Origin: Metaphire vulgaris
Taxonomy: Eukaryota > Annelida > Clitellata > Crassiclitellata > Megascolecidae
Direction: 5' to 3'
Length of the DNA stretch: 64,000 nt
Assembly (NCBI GenBank): GCA_018105865.1
Contig: CM030862.1
Span: 7,495,979-7,559,978, forward strand
A program made the position numbers and the translations under genes. The notes beneath the pieces are model-generated. The model did not search any database. It was not told where the DNA came from and worked only from the letters and a program-made list of their open reading frames with translations. Positions 1 through 21,204 of the stretch are shown in pieces (the first letter of the stretch is position 1; every line of letters begins with the position of its first letter).

Positions 1-9
1 ATCTTTAAT

Positions 10-80
10 GAGTTGGATTTAGTGTGCCATTGGCTGATGCTCCTGTGCATTATGAAGTGGCGCTATAGAAGTTTAAGATT
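10..80 (+). repeat. Short interspersed repeat fragment (family R1)
   Basis: This is a fragment of about 65 bp ending in GCGCTATAGAAGTTTAAG. Related fragments in the same orientation lie near 4125-4172, 6345-6403, 24695-24775 and 31935-32010. Longer copies in the opposite orientation lie near 4575-4770 and 22525-22680. The GCGCTATAGAA end resembles the 3' tails of the LINE relics in this window, so it is probably a LINE or SINE tail. The rest of 81-391 shows nothing I can identify. Confidence 0.5.
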
Positions 81-403
81 AGACTAGGGGAGCACATCGA
101 CATTTTCGAGTAGGCCCCAAAAGTCTCCGACGACCAGAAAAAAGTCGCTAAGGAGGTCTTCGCACATTCGCATATTCTCTTCGATTATGCTACCTGCCCC
201 CCCAGATTTCTCAACGGTTTTGTGCCACTTCCACGACCAGTCACAGGCTCACAGCCGGAAGAAGGAGTCCAACCTCCCCTTGGCCACGCTGTACCAATGT
301 TGAAAACGAGGGAGTTGAATTAAAAATCTAATTAGGACAGGGTACTAAAGCAAATAATGTTATTTAATGACGCCCTGTTAGATCATATTGGTGTATCGGT
401 GGC

Positions 404-993
404 CAGTGGCGTAGCCAGGGTGAGTTGAAGGTTAAAACCCTTGGCTGTCGACGAAAAAAATGTTTTAATGTGCTTCCATACATTTTTTATTTTCGAACAC
501 GGTTTTCGGGTCAAACCCCCGTTGGCTGCCGACACAAAATAATTTCTAAGCACTTCAGAATATAAAGGTGTCGGGTGTAATGTGACGACCTTTTTGCTTG
601 TTAGCATTGCTTGAAAGGAAAAATAGAAGACAAATGATGCAGTGGCGTAGCGTGGCCTCGTGCCGCCCATGGCTCCTGGAAAAAATGCCGCCCCAACCTG
701 CTCCTATTATAACTGACAAGCAAAAAAGGTCGTCGCGGCCGAATTTGCCGCCCCTTCTCAATTTTGCCGCCCCTTCGCTAAAACTCTTCGACAACCCCTG
801 ACAAGCAAAACAATGTCATCGCCGCTCAATTTGCCGCCCCTTCATGTGCGTCGCCCATGGCTCGAGCCATAGTAGCCATTGGCACGCCACGCTACTGAAA
901 AGATGAGGATGACCTGTTTGCTTGTCAAAATTTTTCGAAGTTGGTGATTGATCAAAACCAAACCCCCTTCCGGAAATCCTGGCTACGCCACTG
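404..993. mobile_element. hAT-type MITE with 8-bp TSD, hosting a nested MITE
   Basis: The termini are inverted repeats: CAGTGGCGTAGCCAGG at the left and CCTGGCTACGCCACTG at the right. The 8-bp target duplication TCGGTGGC is perfect (396-403 and 994-1001). TIRs beginning CAG with an 8-bp duplication are typical of hAT transposons. There is no transposase, so the element is nonautonomous. It landed inside a tRNA-like SINE head, which can be rejoined across the insertion. A second MITE sits inside it at 640-897. Confidence 0.85.
640..897. mobile_element. Nested hAT-type MITE
   Basis: The element begins CAGTGGCGTAGCGTGGC and ends GCCACGCTACTG. It is flanked by AAATGATG (632-639) and AAAAGATG (898-905), an 8-bp duplication with one mismatch. 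It lies wholly within the MITE at 404-993, so it inserted later. Internally it has two minus-strand copies of the GACCTTTTTTTGCTTGTCA-like motif (about 714-735 and 799-820). Confidence 0.8.
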
Positions 994-1060
994 TCGGTGG
1001 CTCAGTTCGTAGAGCGTCGTCTCTCAGAGCCGTTAACTTGGGTTCGATGCTTGGACACAC
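994..1060 (+). repeat. tRNA-like SINE head, split by the MITE
   Basis: A box A-like segment (GTGGCTCAGTTCGTAGAGCG) and a box B-like segment (GGGTTCGATGC) are spaced as in a tRNA. The 5' end of the same unit is at about 392-403, left of the MITE. The stems do not all pair, so this is a tRNA-derived SINE head or tRNA pseudogene, not a working tRNA. Confidence 0.45.
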
Positions 1061-1159
1061 TCACCCTTTTCATCGACACGCAATTGACGCTAGCATGGCC
1101 TGTCATCCGTAACAATTGCATGCCTTGTATAGAGTCATTAACTTTATTAAGGCAACGGA

Positions 1160-1232
1160 CTCTGTCTTGCGCGCGGTGGAACAGTGCTTAACGCACTGGT
1201 CTGCCAACCATGAGGTCCGCGGTTCAAGTCTC
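1160..1232 (+). repeat. Second tRNA-like SINE head (Gly-GCC-like loop)
   Basis: A box A-like stretch (TGGAACAGTGCTTAACGCAC) is followed by a possible anticodon arm with loop CTGCCAA, then a box B-like GGTTCAAGTC. The T stem does not pair properly, so I call it a SINE head or pseudogene, not a gene. Nothing else was seen between 1061 and 1473. Confidence 0.35.
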
Positions 1233-1473
1233 GACCGCGGTTGTTTCTGTCCCAAACGCCCCCTCCCTACCCCCAGTCGACTCAGCTGCGAATGAGCACA
1301 TCGGGTGTTAACTCTCGGTGGAAGGAAAGGCGGCGAGGGAAAGGCTGGCAACCGCCCTCATTCGACCGGTGCAATGTAAACACTGAAGGCACTAAAACTT
1401 CGTTTCTCCGTACTCTGTCTTGATTTGACTTATTTGCCGTTTTGTTGACGTTGTTGTGGTTGTCTTCCAAAAG

Positions 1474-6535
<5,062 letters not shown>

Positions 6536-6712
6536 CCATGTCTGAACATTGTCGTAATTAATCTATTTTTTAAAATTTCAGAACACATCGACAAACAAAC
6601 GGATTGTGTTTATACATTCGTTGCTTAAACTGGTCGAGCATATAATTAATGGCTGAACAAATATTACTTTTATAGACACTCTTTATGCAGGTCTTCAGGT
6701 CATTCTTTCACA

Positions 6713-6995
6713 CAGTGGCGTAGCCAAAGGGGGTTTGTGGGTTAAACCCCCTTGGCTGTTCTCAGCATAGCGAAAGGGGGAGTTTTGGGGGTTAACCCCG
6801 GCTGTTTGACCAAGTTTTTTATTGCATATTATAATTCACTTATTGAAGCAAAATAATAGTTGACTTTTTTTGCTTGCCAGGGTTTTTTCAGTGATGGGAA
6901 TCGTGACGTCATTTTTTCTTGTCACGATTTTCCTAAGTTTGGAACCATGTGGATGGGAACCATAACCCCTTCGGAAAATCCTGGCTACACCACTG
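6713..6995. mobile_element. hAT-type MITE, CAGTGGCGTAGCC family
   Basis: The ends CAGTGGCGTAGCCAAAG and ATCCTGGCTACACCACTG are inverted. The flanks CTTTCACA and CTCTAACA are a decayed 8-bp duplication (six of eight). It contains one copy of the T-rich GCTTG(T/C)CA motif (6861-6880). It lies just downstream of the CFAP58 stop, so may be in the 3' UTR. Confidence 0.72.
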
Positions 6996-7305
6996 CTCTA
7001 ACACAATATCTTGCACAGCTACAGAATTCCACCGTTGAAACTGAGACTGAGTGGAGGGGGTCCTTTAGGCTCAGGGCACCTGAACCATATTACTGCTACA
7101 CCACTGCCAAGAACAGAGTATGGGAGACAGTAAGAATTTTTGCTAATGAGAATCAAGATTTTTGTTATTTGCAGTTTTGAAAGGAGATAGCGTTTGAGTC
7201 GAGATCTTGTGCTTAAAAGCAGAAATTAGGACTAAGCCAGAATATAGAACAAGTTTGCTAGAATCCATCCAATAAATTCACTAAGATTTGAAAAAAATGT
7301 GGTTA

Positions 7306-7480
7306 CAGTAGAACCTCGTTATATCGAACTCCCTTATATAGAAATCACGTTTATATCGAAGTTTGAGCGCCGGTCCCGCCAAAATAGTGTTAATGATACA
7401 GGAATCGGATGTATCGAACCTCGGTTATATCAAAGTATTTATCACGGTCCCTTGAACTTCGATATAACGAGGTTCTACTG
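7306..7480. mobile_element. Tc1/mariner-pogo type MITE with TA TSD
   Basis: The inverted ends CAGTAGAACCTCGTTATATC and GATATAACGAGGTTCTACTG are flanked by TA on both sides. This end sequence is typical of pogo/Tigger-like elements. Related pieces lie at 14144-14261, 30801-30937, 36492-36763 and 38022-38276. Confidence 0.85.
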
Positions 7481-7590
7481 TAATTAGTTTCATATGAAAC
7501 AACACAAGAATCAACAAAAATATCTACTCTGAGACAGCATGAATTTCAAATATGTATAATAGAACTATATTTTAAAAAACAAAATATCAA

Positions 7591-7596
7591 TTTATT
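7591..7596 (-). promoter_or_regulatory. Polyadenylation signal of the ornithine carrier gene
   Basis: AATAAA on the minus strand, about 280 bases after the carrier stop codon at 7876-7878. Confidence 0.5.
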
Positions 7597-7875
7597 GGAC
7601 TTTTCCAAATATTAACCAGTCCCTCTCATAAACAACATTTCGATTGAAAGTTGTTCTTAATCTAACTTTCTAAATTCCTGTTCAGCAGCATACAGTAGTT
7701 TTTACTTTACACAAAAGTAAGCTTGCAATTAATTAATCACAGTTCTTCATTATTTTCAAATATCACATAACATAAACAGAACAAAATTATGCTTTAGGCT
7801 CCATAGAAGACTCAAATTCAATAAGCAGATCGTATTTGTAAAAAAAACCAGCAGTGATGAGGATTAATGTTAAAC

Positions 7876-14115
<6,240 letters not shown>

Positions 14116-14143
14116 CTAAGATGAAAGTATACAAGCTAAAGTA

Positions 14144-14261
14144 CAGTAGAACCTCGTTATATCAAAGTTCATATAAATACAAAATATCCGAGGTTCATTA
14201 TATCCGTTAACACTGTTTTAGCGGGACGTGATAAATGTCGAAATATCCGAGGTTTTGACTG
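14144..14261. mobile_element. Tc1/mariner-pogo type MITE
   Basis: CAGTAGAACCTCGTTATATC at the left, an imperfect inverted partner (CCGAGGTTTTGACTG) at the right, TA on both sides. It lies just upstream of the carrier exon at 13698-14115. Another right end of this type is at about 14580-14607. Confidence 0.7.
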
Positions 14262-14400
14262 TATACAAGTAAGAAAGTATACTTGTAAGTGATCACTTTG
14301 CAATAAAAAGTCATTAACAATAACTGTTTTCCATTGCACCTCTGGAGTGGTAATATAAGAGGCACTATACAAGACCGATCTTCTCTTGAAGCGTCTTAAA

Positions 14401-14880
14401 AGACTCAAACGCCGATCATCGCCTGGCCCTGAACCCCAGGAAGACAGAGCTGATCTGGTTCAGTACACCGAGGAAGAAACATCTGATCCCTCGTACTGAG
14501 CTTCACCTCGACGGCCGACATCCAACCGCCGACGGAGGTGCGATAGTACTTTTTAGATGAGACGCTGTCGTTCGTGGGCCATATAGCAGGATTTGACTGT
14601 ATACAAGATCAGAAAGTATACTTGTATCGCCAGCTGATCACTTTGCAACAAAAAAGCGCTGCTGGTTAACGCTTTGGGCTCTACACGACCCATTCTGCCC
14701 GGAATATCTTGCAACGCTAAACAACAATAATAGAACTCCAACTTTACGTTCCATAACCTTTGATGAATCCATTGCACCTATTCAACATCTCGTTTCCATG
14801 TTTATTGTAAAGCACCCTTGACTTTGGCCCTTGCTATGTAATATAAATTGGCAATAACAATAACATAATAAGTCCATTAT
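14401..14880 (+). pseudogene. LINE reverse transcriptase fragment and tail
   Basis: The plus strand reads LNPRKTELIWFSTPRKKHLI, a CR1/Jockey-type reverse transcriptase block. After a mariner right end and damaged sequence it reaches a tail (HLFNISFPCLL then stop) and an (AATAAC)n end. It is an internally deleted LINE relic. Confidence 0.65.
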
Positions 14881-15179
14881 TACATTACATTCAGTGTGTT
14901 GCTTTACAAGCATTGGACAAATAGGCGGACGCTCATTACACGCAGACATGATTCAATGCTACGGTAATACTGGTGACGTTATACGGTGCCAAAGTAACAT
15001 TAAGAGATGACAGAAATCCTTGTGCCAAGACGCTGACATTTAGGAAACAGTGCAAGTCGTTCCATAGACTGATCAATACTGCTTGATCAAAATTGCTTAA
15101 CCAACGCTATCCTGAACAAAAGAACTGCACAGAATTGGTCAGCTGTACCACCTCAATAAGTATCCCAAGCATTAACTGC

Positions 15180-16215
15180 TCTGTTTTTCACGTATTTCTC
15201 TAACAAAGTTCCAATCACCTCAGTGCAATTTAATTTCACAATGTTCAAATAACTCATGTTTCTCTCCCAGTTTCCTCCACTGCTATTCACGCCTGTATTT
15301 CCAACCTCTTATATAAAAATTTGCCACTAGATTTAATTATCCCCTAACCATTGCTCGCTCTTTTGATCAGCTTCCGAATCAGCTACCAAGATTGCTTCAA
15401 TGTTCTTGGGCCAATGATTTTTTAAAGAAATCCCTCATAATCAGAAGGCTTTTTCTATCACGTAATGCCCATCCCATGTGAATAAACCTTTCTCTTTCTC
15501 TCAATGGCCAATCAAGCTGTCTCCCATGTCCAAACATCAATTTTAATTACTAAAATTTCTGAACAAATTGTTCCAAAATAAATTGATTCTCATAAACATT
15601 ATGTCATCGGTGTTTCTACCTCCATTGACCAGTTTGATTGCAAATATTCCACTGAAACTGTGCTTATAACCACCCACAATTACGTAATAACTCATTTGAC
15701 GATGGAAAAGCTGTTGCACTGAAATTCACACAGCTACCGGTACTTTTGACAATCTATCTAGCCATTTTCATTCACCACTTTCTTAGGCACTGTTTGTTCA
15801 ATTTTCAGACGCTGTTCTTTGTTGGGTCAACTCATGTCTTGATCTCCAGAGCAATCTTAGTACACCATTGACAACAGCATTGCAGGCTATTATCATCTGT
15901 ACTGTTGAGTACTACTGCTTTCAAATCTCTGCTGTTCACACTGTGAACTATGCAACTAGACTCGTTGCTAGTGGCTTTCATAATAGAGACTAATAGAATA
16001 TAGACTGTGATGACACCAAAATTAATTCACTCCTGACAGCCTCTCCGCTTAATCTGCACTGATTCAGGGTGATTGGTCCATCACTCTGGAATCAACTTCC
16101 GCCTCCTCTCAGAGATGGAATTTTAAACGCTTCGACTTAAAACATCTTTGTAATAATTAAGCAAATGAACTTTAAGTTTTGTATGTATGTTCTCTCAACA
16201 TCTGGTCAAGAATAG
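15180..16215 (+). pseudogene. Old LINE relic
   Basis: Scattered blocks on the plus strand, such as GPSLWNQLPPPLRDG near 16075, match the C-terminal pattern of CR1/L2-type ORFs, but frames are broken throughout. The 5' portion near 15280-15560 is too decayed to place. Confidence 0.4.
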
Positions 16216-17874
16216 AAAACACTAAATCAATCAACAACCCTAAAAGTCCAACTTTTGCTGATATGTCTCAACTTTAAAAATCTGAATCACTTGGTTCAGC
16301 TTGGTAAGTCTGCTTGGTAAGTTTGATAACGAGACTTTGGTTTCCGGTAGATTTCGGTTTACCAGCGCGTGTTTGCGCGTTTTGGATAATGTCGTTGGAT
16401 TATGTCGCTCTCCAAGAATGTCCTTTGCATATGATGATCTTATGGTGACTTTTCACTCTGATTCAAACCACATTAACACTACAAGTGCAAATTGATACGA
16501 TAAATAACCATGGCCTTCAGAGTATTGTACAATCAAAACATGAAATCACCTATCAATGCGCTAGTATCAAATTGTAAAAACTATTGACTCCCCCTCCCAT
16601 TTCCTACGGCCATCAAGGCAAGCATCTCAAAACTTACAGAGGTGACAGGCAAAAAGTGTCTTATACCTGTAAAGTACAGCTCAAAGTAACACCCACTTTA
16701 AAGTTTCTGCGCTGGAACTCAAGGATATGTTGAAATCATTTCAAGGTCTGTTCGTTTGATAACGAAACTGTTACGAGGTCAACAAAGCAATTTCCAAACA
16801 ACACTCACAATTGCATACAAGCCAGACTTAATTCTCAGTTGATCTGTCTAACACAAAACAAAGACTATCTTAGGCAAATGCGCCTGCTCTTCATATGAAC
16901 CAAGAGTCTAGAATCTAGATACTTGGTACCAAAATACATTTATACTGCTGAATTCCCAGCAAATTTCAGGTCATGCTTAAAAAACACAACTGCTTTTTAA
17001 GATATGCTCTTATACTGTTCTTTCAAACCTTGAACTGATTTCAATCTCTTGAAAGGATCTTAACAGCAGAGACTTTGGCTCACATCTGTTTCAGCTTATT
17101 GAAAGTGGTACTATAAACACTGCTACAGTAGCCAAAATCAGAAATCTAGTTTTATGAAAACAGAAAAAATACATCACCTGTTTACCCCAGAACACAGATA
17201 TTATAAAATTTTGGCTACCAACCAATAGGCCATATTGCATAAGTCTACATCTGTAGACTTATTTAAAAATACATCAAATTATTCAACATAATTTCTCTCT
17301 AAAAACATAAAAAAATCATAAATAATTAGCTTAGCCACAAATTGGTCAAACCACAAGAAATATCTGTCAAAACACATAAATGTACCTCAAAATAAAAGGG
17401 GCACTATATAAATCATATAATTAAATAACACTTATATACCACTATACAGTATACATGCCTCCATTACACAAATAATTTGTAGATTACCAGCAACGCCGCC
17501 AGTGAAATCAAAAACTGCATCCAGAAAGTGTCTAGTTGCTGATTTAGAAGCTGACTGTTTACAAACGCCATGCGTCTCCAATGCAATTTCAGCCATTTAT
17601 CTTACACTAAAACAAACAGATAAAAAGTCATTGCAGACTTCATGTCAAGGAAAAAATCTATACTCAATTTCAGCACCCAAATATTGCCCTTGCTGATGCC
17701 AACTGCCCTCTCTCTTTCCTTCATTTGACTTGTCTCATTCATTAAATACAAGCATGCCTTACCTATAATTATAAGTGAGTACCAAATTCCAAACTAACAT
17801 CTACTCAACTGAAATTCTGTATAAAAAACCTCATGAAGTGAGTGTTGGTGGCTCTCTCCCCTCCTCCATCCCTC

Positions 17875-17878
<4 letters not shown>

Positions 17879-17931
<53 letters not shown>
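17879..17931 (+). repeat. CT dinucleotide repeat
   Basis: About 52 bp of pure (CT)n. Confidence 0.95.
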
Positions 17932-17935
<4 letters not shown>

Positions 17936-18257
17936 AGATAAAATTAAAATTTTGCTCAACCTTCTCAAGTAATTTTTTCTTATCATTGCATGTTACTGAT
18001 AAAGCTCACTCATAAGTATCACTGTTAACAGAAATGCATTCAGGAAATTCAAAAGCTGTCAAACAATTTCCGCCTATCTTTTCCCTCACCATTTGATGTT
18101 CCAAAATATTATTGCATAAAATTTCCATTTCCAAACTAATTTATGTAAAATATCCTAATAATAACTTAAAATAATTAGTAGTTAAGTATGTTACACAAGT
18201 AATGCAGCACATAGAATGCTATGCTAAGCCAGATATAATGATGACTTTCTTTCAATA

Positions 18258-18258
18258 G

Positions 18259-18308
<50 letters not shown>
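18258..18308. repeat. AT dinucleotide repeat
   Basis: About 50 bp of pure (AT)n. Confidence 0.95.
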
Positions 18309-18310
<2 letters not shown>

Positions 18311-20075
18311 TCATCACAACTGACTTTGATGACATCAAATCTCAAATCTCTTCAACGTGCACCAACTTTCAGTTTTACAGGAGCTACTGAGGGCAAAACA
18401 TCTAACTGTTGAAAGGAGGAAAGCAGCGGATATACAATTATTTACAATATTTCAATCTTCATGACCATTGCTTCTTTTCAGGCATCACCCTACACACATG
18501 GTTCAATGCAAAATCCCCATCCACTGAAATATTCGTTACAAAAATCTATAAAGTTCTAAAATTGCACGCTGGTAAAATCCAGCATTTCTGATACTTAATA
18601 AATTCACTATTATATGGCGCAATAACAGTCAAGGCATCAGCATTCGTACAACGAAATTTAATCGTCCTTTTAACAGTGCAAATTAAGCCTATCGATGTTA
18701 CAGGGCTACATAAGGCGATAACCATATCACGTCTGGACCAAAATTCTAATACTTGACAATCACAAAATGCATGATAAACCTGATCTGACCTAGTCAAATG
18801 ATAACCTGCTCATCAGCGGATCCTTTCCTGGTTGTCGTTCATCGATTGGACGATCAGCCGAAGCGTTCACCGCCTTTTGGACTACGGACCCAATTAAAGT
18901 CGCTTTTATTTTAAGGACTTCTCTCAAGTTCTCTGGTGGCCCTAGACAAACCTTACAAGGTTTTAAGAAACTGCTCCTATTGCTTCTATTATCGCTCCAA
19001 GAAGGACAACATTTAGTAATGCAGTAGATTCTTGAATAACGAAAATGTTGTGTAATGTATTACTTTGTAATGTAATGACATATCCATAATTATGTAGGCT
19101 TGCATTGCATTCTCATCTGCGAAGCTACGGGAGGCCACGATAAGGTACCCCCACTAATCTGGCCAAATTTGTCACAAAATTTTTGAACAGCCTTTAACAT
19201 TTTTGTCGAGAGGTCAAGAGCATAGTCTATGGTCAAGAGCTGTGCGAGTTGCCACACACCCTTTGTAAATTTACTCAGAGCTTGGCTCCAATATTGTTAA
19301 GGAGAAATAAAAGACATATGCTGATTATGCTCTAAGTCTAAGAAAAGATTTGAGGTCAAATGTCGAGCGAGTTTGACGAGCTTTTAAATGCCGATAGAGT
19401 AATAGGGAAAGCACGTGCAGAGCAACAGGGAAAGCACGTCTGTCTAGAACAGTCTGAGGAAATGGGCCTAGTTTTACTGATTTGTTCGAATTCCTATGAA
19501 TATCGCGAACATCTGCCCCCAAACTAGTATTTAATTCACTGAAGCCGAAGCTGCACGACGCTATTAAACTCAGAAAGCTGTCGTTGCCTGCCACTCATAG
19601 ACTACCTCGACATATTATAATATTTACGCAAAAGTAGACCGGTACAGCGCGAGAACTTTGCACCCTTAGACGCAAAGGTATAGATGTAGCCTATGTGGGA
19701 TTGTCAAAGTGGTAGTTAAATCGGTCGTTATCAGCTAAAACAGCGGAGTATACGTTATGTTAAGAGCGTGTACAAGCCAGCGTTGGATATGCTGATGAGA
19801 TTATCAGAAATGCGTTTTAATTCTGATGTCATTTCTCATCCAGGAACGAAAAGAAGTGACTGAAAAAACCACCTCACAGTTTGATTTACGGGCAAAGTCA
19901 GAAGGTATAAGCCTATAATAATAATTATTATTAATTAAGTAATATATGAAACAGAGTCGGCAATAGTACAGAAGTAGGCCTATAACTTGTTTTAATGTCA
20001 TGTTTTTCGACGTTACAAGCTTAAATAGACTTAAATGTGACAGAAGATCAGGACTGGAAAGTGTGATTTTAAACA

Positions 20076-20370
20076 ACCTAGGTTTTTTAAACCTAGTTTT
20101 TAAAACCTAGTTTTTAAAACCTAGTTTTAACAGTCAAATTTTAGGTTTTTTAAAAGTAAAAACAAAAATCCCTTATTTAATGCTTTAAAAGGTTGTTGCT
20201 CTCTGTAGATAGCAGAACACATATGTGACAACACTATAGAGAAGGGTCTATAGGCGTTGACGTCATGACACGTGACAAAGAAATACAGAGAAGGGTGTAT
20301 ATAGATGTTGACTTGCCAAACATTAAAACCAAAAAACACACATTTCATTTATTAAAAACCTAGTTTTTTC
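20076..20370. repeat. AAACCTAG/CTAGGTTT palindromic repeat block
   Basis: It begins with four closely spaced, alternating CTAGGTTTT and AAAACCTAG units and ends with AAAAACCTAGTTTTTTCC. The arrangement suggests a small inverted-repeat transposon about 290 bp long. No target duplication was established. Confidence 0.45.
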
Positions 20371-20859
20371 CAAGTCCTGCAGAAAACAGGACCAATGTTT
20401 CACGTTTCATGTTCATCAAACTTTGGCAGATCAAATCCTGCCTTCCAAAGTAGCAGTGCTAATGTGGATATCCACAGGATTGCAACTAATGCGTCTCATG
20501 CTGAAATACAGAATTTTGCAGTGACTGTATCGAGATGATACAATTACCTTCAGAACATGTTCTACATATTCGAATACAAATGATTAATGGAGAGTGAGTA
20601 ACCGTAAGATTTAGAACTGCCAGCTGTTGTTATTGATACTGATATCCAATCGTTTTGATCGATGGTCTGTGTTATGTGCTTTAAACTACGTAGTGGATGC
20701 TTCATAATAGGCGAATGGTTTGGATTTTGGATTACCGTTAAATATATTTCGAGCACATACATAGGTAAGAGAGCATTTTATGTCAAAGGTAAAAAATCTG
20801 AAAGCCTCTTTCCCTTCTTTTAGATCTTCTTACAAACTGAGTACCTTCAAAATCTAGGC

Positions 20860-21010
20860 TTAGAGCACATATCTTCCTGCTCGCTTCCCCTTCATAGCCT
20901 GCCTTGCTGTTTTCCCTCTGACTGATCTCAGGAATGACCTGGTCTTTTGCAGATGGATTTGGAGTTCCATTGAGAGTCTCTTTGCACTAGAACTGGAACT
21001 ATGTATAAAA
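20860..21010 (-). repeat. Interspersed repeat, family R1, inverted copy
   Basis: The reverse complement matches 4575-4770 and 22525-22680 (shared AAAGACCAGGTCATTCC). It lies about 200 bp upstream of the AnmK start codon. Confidence 0.6.
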
Positions 21011-21204
21011 GTGCACAATATGGTAATTGTAATAATGTATAAGGAACTATGGCTTGAACTAGAACGGCTGAATGCTTTTGCACTGAATTTTCTCAGGCTA
21101 AATTTATAATGAGAATTTCATCTCAAACATTATGCCTACTATTTATTCATTAACCCTTTTCCCGTTCATTTATTTGTAACATAATGTAAAATATTGGTAT
21201 CCAG

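Larger units (their letters stand above)
16216..20850. other. Intergenic stretch without recognisable genes
   Basis: A+T-rich sequence between the carrier and AnmK genes, which are transcribed divergently. It holds a (CT)n repeat (17879-17931), an (AT)n repeat (18258-18308) and a palindrome-rich block (20076-20370). The missing first exon of the carrier should lie here or in 14116-16215, but I could not find it. Confidence 0.6.

Noticed and set aside
1160..1232. Functional tRNA-Gly(GCC)
   Set aside because: The T stem and acceptor stem do not pair properly; more likely a SINE head.
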